57,358 bases of DNA, from the NCBI GenBank assembly GCA_910583615.1, contig CAJTXP010000023.1:1-57358 (forward strand). Direction: 5' to 3'. Below the pieces are notes generated by a model. It was not told the DNA's origin. It made no database searches and saw only the letters and a list, made by a program, of their open reading frames with translations. Positions 32,838 to 40,838 of this stretch are shown in pieces. Source of the stretch: an uncultured Lachnospiraceae bacterium (lineage in GTDB: Bacteria > Bacillota > Clostridia > Lachnospirales > Lachnospiraceae). A program made the position numbers and the translations under genes. The stretch's first letter is position 1; each line of letters opens with the position of its first letter.

Positions 32838-34328
32838 ATGGCGAAATATGTAATGGCGCTGGACGCAGGAACAACCAGCAATCGATGTATCCTCTTTAAT
32901 GAAAGAGGAGAGATGTGCAGTACGGCACAGAAGGAATTCACTCAGTATTTTCCAAAGCCGGGATGGGTGGAGCACGATGCGAATGAGATCTGGTCTACTC
33001 AGCTGGGAGTCGCTGTGGAAGCGATGACGAAGATCGGAGCAGTGGCAGAAGATATTGCAGCGATCGGGATTACTAATCAAAGGGAAACCACGGTTGTCTG
33101 GGATAAGAGGACAGGGGAACCGATCTGTCCTGCCATTGTCTGGCAGTGCCGCAGGACGTCGGAATACTGTGATTTCCTGAAGGAGAAAGGGCTTTTAGAT
33201 ACTTTTCGTCAAAAGACCGGTCTGGTGATTGATGCGTATTTCTCCGGGACTAAACTGAAATGGATTCTGGACCATGTGGAAGGCGCCAGGGAAAGGGCTC
33301 AAAAGGGAGAACTTCTCTTTGGAACGGTGGAAACCTGGCTGATCTGGAAGCTGACGAAGGGTCGGGTTCATGTGACGGATTATTCCAATGCTTCCCGGAC
33401 TCTGCTGTTCAATATCCGAACCCTTCGATGGGATGAAGAGATCTTAAAGGAACTGGACATCCCCGGATGTATGCTTCCGGAGGTAAAGCCGTCCAGCTGT
33501 GTGTACGGAGAGACAGATGCGTCGATTTTCGGCGGCCCCATTCCTGTCGGAGGAGCGGCAGGGGATCAGCAGGCGGCACTGTTCGGACAGACCTGTCTGA
33601 ATCCGGGCGAGGCAAAGAATACTTATGGAACCGGGTGCTTTCTGCTTATGAATACCGGGGAGCAGCCTGTGTTTTCTGAGAACGGGCTGGTTACGACGAT
33701 CGCCTGGGGAATGGATGGAAAGATCTGCTATGCGCTGGAAGGCTCTATTTTTGTGGCAGGTGCTGCGATCCAGTGGCTTCGGGACGAGATGCGTCTGATC
33801 GATTCCGCAGATGATTCAGAATATATGGCGCAGAAAGTAAAGGATACCAATGGGTGTTATGTGGTTCCGGCATTTACCGGACTGGGTGCGCCGCACTGGG
33901 ACCAGTACGCAAGAGGGATTATTGTGGGTATCACCAGAGGGGTGAACAAATATCATATCATTCGCGCCACACTGGAGTCTCTGGCGTATCAGACCAATGA
34001 TGTTCTGATGGCCATGGAAGCGGATTCAGGAATCAGCCTTGCGGCTTTGAAAGTGGATGGAGGAGCCAGTGCCAATGATTTTCTTATGCAGACTCAGGCG
34101 GATATCATCGGTGCTCCGGTGGAGCGTCCTGGATGCGTGGAGACAACGGCCATGGGAGCTGCTTACCTGGCGGGACTGGCAGTCGGATACTGGAAAAACA
34201 CAGAAGAGATTTTAAAAAACCGGACGATCGACCGGATCTTTGAGCCGCAGATTGAAGAGAGTGTGCGGCAGGAAAAAACAGAGGGCTGGAACAGGGCGGT
34301 AAAATATTCTTACGGATGGGCAAAGTAG
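32838..34328 (+). CDS. glpK: Glycerol kinase
   Basis: Phosphorylates glycerol to glycerol 3-phosphate with ATP. The 496-aa FGGY-family protein opens AKYVMALDAGTTSNRCILF, carries GITNQRETTVVWD, CPAIVWQCRRT and the signature region LKVDGGASANDFLMQTQADI. GlpK-type spacing and length are normal. ATG 32838 follows GAAAGGAG by 7 bases; an in-frame ATG at 32787 lacks a site. No glpF or glpD is adjacent, so it is a lone gene with a strong terminator. Confidence 0.95.
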   Translation: MAKYVMALDAGTTSNRCILFNERGEMCSTAQKEFTQYFPKPGWVEHDANEIWSTQLGVAVEAMTKIGAVAEDIAAIGITNQRETTVVWDKRTGEPICPAIVWQCRRTSEYCDFLKEKGLLDTFRQKTGLVIDAYFSGTKLKWILDHVEGARERAQKGELLFGTVETWLIWKLTKGRVHVTDYSNASRTLLFNIRTLRWDEEILKELDIPGCMLPEVKPSSCVYGETDASIFGGPIPVGGAAGDQQAALFGQTCLNPGEAKNTYGTGCFLLMNTGEQPVFSENGLVTTIAWGMDGKICYALEGSIFVAGAAIQWLRDEMRLIDSADDSEYMAQKVKDTNGCYVVPAFTGLGAPHWDQYARGIIVGITRGVNKYHIIRATLESLAYQTNDVLMAMEADSGISLAALKVDGGASANDFLMQTQADIIGAPVERPGCVETTAMGAAYLAGLAVGYWKNTEEILKNRTIDRIFEPQIEESVRQEKTEGWNRAVKYSYGWAK

Positions 34329-34364
34329 AAATATCTGCCGGGTATTTGGAAAGAAACAGAAGGA

Positions 34365-34435
34365 GGTTGCTGCAAAACGCTCCCCTGCCTGTGTGCTTTG
34401 TATACAGGCAGGGGATTTTGCAACAACCCTTTTTC
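34365..34435. terminator. Large terminator hairpin after glpK
   Basis: GGTTGCTGCAAAA and TTTTGCAACAACC pair with an inner TCCCCTGCCTGT/ACAGGCAGGGGA stem; CTTTTTC follows. It separates glpK from a convergent gene. Confidence 0.85.
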
Positions 34436-34448
34436 TGCTTTTCGAGGA

Positions 34449-35078
34449 TCAGTCGATATATTTTTTCTGCTTCAGATAACATTTAATGATCCCGGCAGCT
34501 TCCTCAATGGTCATATTGCCGGTGTTCAGGCAGAGGTCATAATTGGTGGCGGCGTCCCAGGTCTTGCCGGTATAATAGTTGTAATATTTTCTCCGCTGCC
34601 TGTCAGTATCTTTGATGCGGTCAATGGCGGTGTTCCGCTCCAGCGAGAAGGTATGCATCATCCGCCGTACCTTGCTTTCAGGGTCTCCGCATACAAATAC
34701 CTTAACCACATTGTCATGATCCCGCAGAATATAGTCGGAGCAGCGTCCGATGATCATGCAGGTTTCGTTGTCCGCCAGCTCCCGGATCAGTTCTGACTGG
34801 AAGCGGAACAGATTATCCGGGGATACGATGTCTTTTCCCAGGGAAGGTTTCTGATCCTTCGGATTCAGTTCCTTGATAAACTTGTACAGAAGGTTGTTGC
34901 CGGGACGTTCATTGTTCACATGAAAGAACTCTTCCAGGACACCGCTCCGGTCGGAGACCATGCGGAAAATATCCTTGTCATAATAGGGGATCTGGAGCTC
35001 CTCAGAAAGAATCTGTGCGATCAGCGTAGCGCCTGCACCGCACTCTCGTCCTAATGTGATCGTAAATTTTTTTGCCAT
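34449..35078 (-). CDS. Cytidylate kinase-like family protein
   Basis: A nucleoside-phosphate-kinase-fold protein of the cytidylate kinase-like family (AAA_26). It has TITLGRECGAGATLIAQILSEE as a P-loop region, where the usual GKS/T is replaced by GAT, then PYYDKDIF, a conserved IIGRCSDYIL and RRMM-type arginines. 209 aa from the ATG at 35078, which lies after an AGGGG site. The substrate is unknown; true CMP kinase is usually a different gene. It is monocistronic and converges on glpK. Confidence 0.8.
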   Translation of the reverse strand: MAKKFTITLGRECGAGATLIAQILSEELQIPYYDKDIFRMVSDRSGVLEEFFHVNNERPGNNLLYKFIKELNPKDQKPSLGKDIVSPDNLFRFQSELIRELADNETCMIIGRCSDYILRDHDNVVKVFVCGDPESKVRRMMHTFSLERNTAIDRIKDTDRQRRKYYNYYTGKTWDAATNYDLCLNTGNMTIEEAAGIIKCYLKQKKYID

Positions 35079-35197
35079 GTACACCACCCCTTTGTGGAAA
35101 TATTATAAGTTCGTCCTTATTGTAACATATGATATGGGCGAAATCAACAAATAGACAAAGCGTTTTAGAAAATGTTTAAAATTTTTAGAAAAAATTA

Positions 35198-35224
35198 TTA
35201 GCACTCGAATAGATTGAGTGCTAA
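35198..35224 (+). promoter_or_regulatory. CIRCE operator for HrcA (perfect)
   Basis: TTAGCACTC, nine bases, GAGTGCTAA: an exact match to the CIRCE consensus, 8 bases upstream of the htpG -35 box. Confidence 0.95.
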
Positions 35225-35231
35225 AAATATC

Positions 35232-35260
35232 TTGACTTTTGTGACAGACGGGCTTATATT
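35232..35260 (+). promoter_or_regulatory. Sigma-A promoter of htpG
   Basis: TTGACT and TATATT are separated by 17 bases, 77 bases before the htpG ATG. Confidence 0.85.
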
Positions 35261-35337
35261 ACTATTAAACGGATCCGTCGGCATCTGTAATCAACAGACA
35301 GCTGACCGTATATGAGAAAAAGAAAGGCAGTGTGAAT

Positions 35338-37437
35338 ATGAACGAGAAACATGGTAATCTTTCGATCAACAGCGACAATATTTTTCCAATCATCAAGAAA
35401 TGGCTTTATTCCGATCATGATATTTTCTTCCGTGAGCTGGTATCCAACGGATGCGACGCCATCACCAAGCTGAAGAAACTGGATATGATGGGAGAGTATG
35501 CGCTTCCGGAAAAATATAAGCCGCAGGTACAGATTCTGGTCAATCCGGATGAGAAGACGCTGAAATTCATCGACAACGGTCTGGGTATGACCGGGGATGA
35601 GGTGGAGGAGTATATCAATCAGATCGCCTTCTCCGGAGCGACGGATTTCCTGGCGCAGTATAAGGATAAGACCAATGAGGATCAGATCATCGGACATTTT
35701 GGCCTGGGCTTCTATTCTGCGTTCATGGTGGCGGATGAGGTGCACATCGATACGTTTTCCTATAAAGAGGGCGCGGAGCCGGTTCACTGGGAATGCGACG
35801 GCGGAACGGAATTTTCCATGACGGCAGGGGAAAGGGATACGGTAGGTACGACGATCACCCTGTTCCTGAATGAGGAAAGCCTGGAATTTGCCAACGAATA
35901 CCGGGCCCGCGAGGTCATTTCCAAATACTGCTCCTTCATGCCGGTGGAGATTTTCCTGGCGAAGGAAAATGCGGAGCAGGAGTATGAGACCATCGATGAG
36001 AGTGAGCTGACCGAGGACGACGTGGTTGTGGAGCGGATCCACGAGGAAGCGAAGACCGAAGAGATCGAGAACGAGGACGGCACGAAGGAGACGAAGGAGA
36101 TCTCGCCCGCGAAGGACAAGGTGAAGATCAACAAGCGTCCGGTATCCTTAAGCGATACGGCGCCGCTCTGGACGAAGCATCCCAACGAGTGCAGCGAGGA
36201 GGAATACAAGGAGTTCTACCGTAAGGTATTCATGGACTACAAGGAACCGCTGTTCTGGATCCACCTGAACATGGATTATCCGTTTAATTTGAAGGGCATC
36301 CTGTATTTCCCGAAGATCAACATGGAATACGAGTCCATCGAAGGAACCATCAAGCTTTACAACAACCAGGTATTTATCGCGGACAATATCAAAGAGGTCA
36401 TTCCGGAATTCCTGCTTCTGTTAAAGGGCGTCATCGACTGCCCGGACCTGCCGCTGAACGTATCCAGAAGCGCGCTGCAGAACGACGGTTTTGTGAAAAA
36501 AATATCAGACTACATCACCAAGAAGGTGGCGGACAAATTAAGCGGCATGTGCAAGACAGACCGTGAAAATTATGAGAAATACTGGGACGACATCAATCCG
36601 TTCATCAAGTTCGGTTGTATCAAGGATGAGAAATTCTGCGAGCGCATGATGGACTATGTGCTCTTCAAGGACATCGACGGAAAGTATACGACCACGAAGG
36701 AATACCTGGAGCCGGAGAAAAAGGAAGGCGAAGCAGAAGAGGCGAAGGAATCTTCCGGGGAGCCGAAGACAGAGGAACCAGAGCAGACCGTGGAGACCGC
36801 GGACGGCGAGCCCATCGAGGAGGAGAAGGAGGAGCCGAAGACGACCGTCTACTATGTGACCGACGAGGTGCAGCAGAGCCAGTATATCAACATGTTCCGC
36901 GAGCAGGGCATGAATGCGGTGGTGCTGAAGCACAACATCGACAGTCCGTTCATCAGCCATCTGGAGGCGAAGAACGAGAAGGTGAAATTCCAGCGCATCG
37001 ACGCAGATGTGACCGATTCTATGAAGGAGGAGGCTTCCGAGGAAGAGCTGAAGGCGGAGACCGACGCTCTGACGGAGCTGTTCCGCAAGGCGCTGAACAA
37101 CGAGAAGCTGGAAGTCAAGGTGGAGAAGCTGAAGAACGAGAAGGTTTCGTCCATGATTACCCTCTCCGAGGAAAACCGCAGGATGCAGGAAATGATGAAG
37201 ATGTACAACATGTACGGCATGGACCCGAACGCCTTCGGAACGTCCACCACCCTGATCCTGAACGCCAACAACGCGCTGGTGAAATACCTGTTCGAGCATC
37301 CGGAAGGCGAGCATACGAACATGATCTGCGAACAGCTTTACGATCTGGCCATGATCAGCCATCAGCCGCTCGCACCGGAAGCCATGACCAGATTCGTCAA
37401 CCGAAGCAACGAACTGATGCTGCTGCTGGCAAAATAA
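35338..37437 (+). CDS. htpG: Molecular chaperone HtpG (Hsp90) with acidic insert
   Basis: ATP-dependent dimeric chaperone of the cytoplasm. The N-terminal GHKL ATPase has FFRELVSNGCDAI (the Asn-containing motif), FIDNGLGMT and GHFGLGFYSAF. Middle and C-terminal domains follow (PLFWIHLNMDYPFNLKG, LNVSRSALQ). At 699 aa it exceeds the usual 610-640 aa. The excess lies in a Glu/Lys-rich segment at about residues 218-262 and a strongly acidic one at about 457-501, between middle and C-terminal domains. The ATG at 35338 follows GAAAGG by 6 bases; a GTG two codons earlier is less likely. CIRCE upstream predicts heat induction through HrcA. Confidence 0.95.
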   Translation: MNEKHGNLSINSDNIFPIIKKWLYSDHDIFFRELVSNGCDAITKLKKLDMMGEYALPEKYKPQVQILVNPDEKTLKFIDNGLGMTGDEVEEYINQIAFSGATDFLAQYKDKTNEDQIIGHFGLGFYSAFMVADEVHIDTFSYKEGAEPVHWECDGGTEFSMTAGERDTVGTTITLFLNEESLEFANEYRAREVISKYCSFMPVEIFLAKENAEQEYETIDESELTEDDVVVERIHEEAKTEEIENEDGTKETKEISPAKDKVKINKRPVSLSDTAPLWTKHPNECSEEEYKEFYRKVFMDYKEPLFWIHLNMDYPFNLKGILYFPKINMEYESIEGTIKLYNNQVFIADNIKEVIPEFLLLLKGVIDCPDLPLNVSRSALQNDGFVKKISDYITKKVADKLSGMCKTDRENYEKYWDDINPFIKFGCIKDEKFCERMMDYVLFKDIDGKYTTTKEYLEPEKKEGEAEEAKESSGEPKTEEPEQTVETADGEPIEEEKEEPKTTVYYVTDEVQQSQYINMFREQGMNAVVLKHNIDSPFISHLEAKNEKVKFQRIDADVTDSMKEEASEEELKAETDALTELFRKALNNEKLEVKVEKLKNEKVSSMITLSEENRRMQEMMKMYNMYGMDPNAFGTSTTLILNANNALVKYLFEHPEGEHTNMICEQLYDLAMISHQPLAPEAMTRFVNRSNELMLLLAK

Positions 37438-37467
37438 AACGCCCATATCGAGTTACCATTCAGGAAA

Positions 37468-37965
37468 CTACGCCGTCTCAAAGGGAATGCCCTGCTGACG
37501 GAAATATCTCTGGACCATGTCATCCCAGGCATGGTCCAGTTTTTTATCCATGGTAAAGACCGCAAGGGACGTGCCGGTGGTGCACAGAAGCGTGTGCCCG
37601 TCGTATTTCAGGTTCATGAGAAGCCCGCGGACCTGTTCCGGCGGAATGGGGATGCCGGCCTGTGCAAGCAGCTTTGCCGTGTTGGGGGCGGAGAGCTGCA
37701 GGGTAAAGCGAAAGGACAGAGGCGTCTTTTTGCCCTTGATGAGCTCCAGGCAGAAGGGACGGACCTCGCCCCAGAGAGAAAGGCTGCGTTCGGCGAGTTG
37801 TTCCTGCTCTTCCTGGGTATAATAAGATTTCTGGAGCGCTCCGTCCATTCGGAAGGTGTTAAACGTGGTCACGGCGCCTTCCAGAAGGAGAAAGCGGTCA
37901 AAGGAATCCGTGAGAAGAAATTTTTTCATAAAAAATCCAATGTCGGCGATCTGAAGTGCTGTCAT
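37468..37965 (-). CDS. DUF5721-like hypothetical protein
   Basis: A 165-aa protein that resembles the DUF5721 family of Lachnospiraceae, from memory only. It opens MTALQIADIGFFMKKFL, then FDRFLLLEGAVTTFNTFRMDG and a late SLAVFTMDKKLDHAWDDMVQRYF. No signal peptide or membrane segments. An AAAGGAGG site lies 8 bases before the ATG. It converges on htpG with 30 bases between them. The function is unknown. Confidence 0.7.
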   Translation of the reverse strand: MTALQIADIGFFMKKFLLTDSFDRFLLLEGAVTTFNTFRMDGALQKSYYTQEEQEQLAERSLSLWGEVRPFCLELIKGKKTPLSFRFTLQLSAPNTAKLLAQAGIPIPPEQVRGLLMNLKYDGHTLLCTTGTSLAVFTMDKKLDHAWDDMVQRYFRQQGIPFETA

Positions 37966-38087
37966 ATGAAAACCTCCTTTTAGTTACTTTTGAGTGTGCG
38001 CCGGATCCGGCATTATATTTATTATAGAAGAAAACGGAATACTTTGCTATACTGTTTTATATATTTTGAAGGTTGAGGAGGATGGAA

Positions 38088-39380
38088 ATGACAGAGAATC
38101 ATGTGGTGAAAAAACTGATACGGCTGATCCGGGAAGGAACCTCTCCGTATCATGTAACTGCGAATCTGGAAAGGCAGTTTCAAAAGGCGGGATATAAGCC
38201 GCTCCTTCTGGCCTGCCCATGGAGACTGCAGGGAGGAGGATGTTATTATACAGTGATACAGGAGTCTGCGCTGATTGCGTTTTCCGTTGGGGAGAGGATG
38301 CAGACAAATGCTCTTCGTATCGCAGCGGCGCATACGGATTTTCCGGGACTGCGCCTGAAGCAGAAACCGGGGCTTGTCAGAAAAGGCTGTGCACAGCTGA
38401 ATGTAGAAGTCTATGGAGGCGCGATCCTGAATACCTGGCTGGACCGGCCGCTGTCCATAGCGGGCAGAGTGTCTCTTCGGGGCGGGGATGTGTTTCATCC
38501 GGTGACCAGACTGGTGGATTTTGAAAAACCGTTGTTTGTGATTCCCAATCTGGCAATTCATCTGAACCGGGAAGTTAATAAAGGTACGGAGCTGAACCGT
38601 CAGAAGGAAATGCTTCCGGTGGCGGGGATTTTTGACGACGGGATGACAGAAACGTATTTTCAGAAGCTGCTGGCAGGGAAACTGGAGGTGGAGGAAGAAG
38701 AGATTCTGGACTATGAGCTGGGACTTTATAACAGAGACCAGCCGGAGTATGTGGGCTTTGATGAGAGAAGCCTGTATCTGTCGGCACCAAGAGTCGATAA
38801 TCTGTCAGGAGTACAGGCTGTGGCATCAGGGATGATGCAGGGAGGAAGAGACGGAATCAATGTTGCGGCGTTTTTTGACCATGAAGAGGTCGGCAGCAGG
38901 ACAAAGCAGGGAGCCGGTTCTCTGATTCTGTCCATGGTACTGGAGAAGATCATGAACAGTCTGGGAGCGGGGCGTGTGGAATTTCTGGAAAGTTTGTCGG
39001 AAGGTATGTTTTTGTCGGTGGATGTGGGACATGCATATCACCCCAATTATCCGGAGAAAATGGATCTTACGAATCAAAGTCCTTTGAATCACGGGCTCTG
39101 CATCAAGGAAGCCTGTTCGCAGTCTTATGCTACAGACAGCCGGGCGATTGCGGTGATCCAGCAGATCTGCGAAAAAGAGGGGATTTCATGTACGAAGTAT
39201 TTTAACCGGTCAGACGGTACTTCCGGAGGGACACTGGGCTCCATTGCATCTGCCATGGTTCCGATGCCGACGGTAGATGTGGGAATTCCGATTCTTGCCA
39301 TGCACTCCGCAAGGGAGCTGATGGGAGTGGAAGATGAATGCGCATTGTCGGAACTGATCCGGGCATATTATACATTATGA
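38088..39380 (+). CDS. M18 family aminopeptidase
   Basis: Zinc exopeptidase that removes N-terminal, preferably acidic, residues in the cytoplasm. The 430-aa protein has the M18 landmarks AAHTDFPGLRLKQKP, a PRVDNLSGVQA-VAS segment with metal-binding Asp, FFDHEEVGSRTKQGAGS with the catalytic Glu pair, and SVDVGHAYHPNYPEK. ATG 38088 lies 6 bases after GAGGAGG; an earlier ATG at 38082 overlaps that site. Monocistronic. Confidence 0.93.
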   Translation: MTENHVVKKLIRLIREGTSPYHVTANLERQFQKAGYKPLLLACPWRLQGGGCYYTVIQESALIAFSVGERMQTNALRIAAAHTDFPGLRLKQKPGLVRKGCAQLNVEVYGGAILNTWLDRPLSIAGRVSLRGGDVFHPVTRLVDFEKPLFVIPNLAIHLNREVNKGTELNRQKEMLPVAGIFDDGMTETYFQKLLAGKLEVEEEEILDYELGLYNRDQPEYVGFDERSLYLSAPRVDNLSGVQAVASGMMQGGRDGINVAAFFDHEEVGSRTKQGAGSLILSMVLEKIMNSLGAGRVEFLESLSEGMFLSVDVGHAYHPNYPEKMDLTNQSPLNHGLCIKEACSQSYATDSRAIAVIQQICEKEGISCTKYFNRSDGTSGGTLGSIASAMVPMPTVDVGIPILAMHSARELMGVEDECALSELIRAYYTL

Positions 39381-39700
39381 GGGTTACTTTTTTTACGAGG
39401 TGGATGTGGTCTGCGTCCCGAGCCTCTGTGCTCTGCGTTCGTATGGAATGCATCGGCCACCGAAGCCGTTTTGTCCGTCCCATTCGGACAGGTCTGTTCG
39501 TGAAAGGTAACTTATAAGGAACTTGAACATATGGACTATTGCATATCCCGCTGTATTGTGATAAGATAATGTGGTAATGAAAACTACATCACGAATGAAG
39601 ATGAGTGCGTGATAAGGTGATTTGTAAAGAGTTTGCAGTGCCGGGGTCATTTTGACAGAACGGTTTTTGCAGAGAATATGAAGCAGGGATGGTATGGGAT
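39381..39700. other. Intergenic region between M18 peptidase and degV
   Basis: No gene was recognised in these 320 bases. They contain a small hairpin TGTCCG/CGGACA near 39470-39489 and the weak promoter candidate below. Confidence 0.4.
39539..39567 (+). promoter_or_regulatory. Weak promoter candidate upstream of degV
   Basis: TTGCAT and TAAGAT are separated by 17 bases, 134 bases before the degV start. Two mismatches in one box and one or two in the other leave it doubtful. Confidence 0.3.
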
Positions 39701-40540
39701 ATGAGTTACAGGATTGTTGTGGACAGCTGCGGAGAGTTTACGGAAGAGATGGAGCGGGATCCGCATTTCGTGCATGTGGCGCTCCGGCTGAATATTGACG
39801 GGGAAGAGTTTGTGGATGACGAGACGTTTGACAGGCTGGATTTTCTGAAGAAGATGAAGGCGAGCCCCAATTGTCCCAAGTCCAGCTGTCCGTCTCCGGA
39901 GGCCTATCGGGAGGCTTACGACTGCGGGGCGGCGCATCTGTACGCGGTGACGCTGTCGGCGGAGCTGAGCGGTTCCTTTAACAGCGCGGAACTGGGAAAG
40001 AGCCTTTATCTGGAGGATCATCCGGAGGGGAAGGTACATGTATTCAATTCCTGCTCTGCGTCCATCGGCGAGACCAGGATCGCACAGAAGATTCAGGAGT
40101 GCGAAGAGGCGGGAATGGATTTTGAGACTGTGGTAAAGACGGTGGAGGGCTTTATCCTGAACATGCATACGTATTTTGTCCTGGAGTCTCTGGATAATCT
40201 GAGAAAGAACGGGCGCTTAAGCGGAGTGAAAGCGCTGGTGGCGTCGGCGCTGAACATCAAGCCGTTTATGGGGGCTACGGATCAGGGTACGATCATCCAG
40301 CTGGGACAGGCGAGAGGCATCCAGAAAGCGCTGCGCAGCATGGTGGAGGCCATGGCGGCGGAGGTTAAAAATCCGGCTGAAAAGGTGCTGGGCATTGCCC
40401 ACTGCAACAACCGGGAGCGGGCGGAATTCGTGAAGGAAGAGGTGAAGAAGCTCCTGAAGGTAAAGGACATCATTATCACGGAGACTAACGGAGTCAGCAC
40501 GCTTTACGCGGCCCAGGGCGGGATTATTATGGTGATCTGA
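39701..40540 (+). CDS. DegV family fatty-acid-binding protein
   Basis: Cytoplasmic lipid-binding protein of the DegV/FakB family, which presents fatty acids to the kinase FakA. The 279-aa protein opens SYRIVVDSCGEFTEEM, has TLSAELSGSFNSAELGK (the TLSS/GT-type fatty-acid carboxylate motif), FVLESLDNLRKNGRLS and ALNIKPFM. The ATG at 39701 is 11 bases after CAGGGATGG; an in-frame ATG at 39689 is an alternative. No fakA lies nearby. Confidence 0.9.
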   Translation: MSYRIVVDSCGEFTEEMERDPHFVHVALRLNIDGEEFVDDETFDRLDFLKKMKASPNCPKSSCPSPEAYREAYDCGAAHLYAVTLSAELSGSFNSAELGKSLYLEDHPEGKVHVFNSCSASIGETRIAQKIQECEEAGMDFETVVKTVEGFILNMHTYFVLESLDNLRKNGRLSGVKALVASALNIKPFMGATDQGTIIQLGQARGIQKALRSMVEAMAAEVKNPAEKVLGIAHCNNRERAEFVKEEVKKLLKVKDIIITETNGVSTLYAAQGGIIMVI

Positions 40541-40770
40541 GCAGCACCGCTCCGATCGTAATGTTGTGTTCCGGCGTTTTACTGATCATAAGAAAATCTT
40601 CTGATTCGGCAAATGGTGTCATTTGCCGGATTTTTTCGTGTAAAGAGACAAGATCCTCATCCAGATGAATGTCAGGTTCATTTTCCTTTCCGAGAAGTTC
40701 CCGCCCCGTGAAAGGTAACAGCAGTCTATATGAGTACGGAAGATCTAAAATATTCTTCTTGACAAAATTT
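40527..40770 (-). pseudogene. Possible gene remnant on the minus strand
   Basis: The minus strand reads LDLPYSYRLLLPFTGRELLG, KENEPDIHLDEDLVSLHEKI and RQMTPFAESEDFLMISKTPE in one frame and stops at 40527. The composition and phrasing look like real protein, but there is no start codon before the frame runs into antisense of copA. I do not recognise the family. It overlaps the end of degV by 14 bases. Confidence 0.35.
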
Positions 40771-40787
40771 CCATGCTGTGTTATAAA
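40759..40787 (+). promoter_or_regulatory. Sigma-A promoter of copA
   Basis: TTGACA and TATAAA are separated by 17 bases, 52 bases before the copA ATG. Confidence 0.85.
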
Positions 40788-40800
40788 ATATATCAACAGG

Positions 40801-40817
40801 ACACCCCGGTGGGGTAT
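40801..40817 (+). promoter_or_regulatory. Putative CsoR operator
   Basis: A GC-centred palindrome, ACACCCCGGTGGGGTAT, like the TACCC-N-GGGGTA boxes of CsoR operators. It lies 14 bases after the -10 box, at or just after the predicted transcription start, where bound apo-CsoR would block copA. Confidence 0.65.
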
Positions 40818-40838
40818 TTGGAAAGGAGCCCTTTGATT

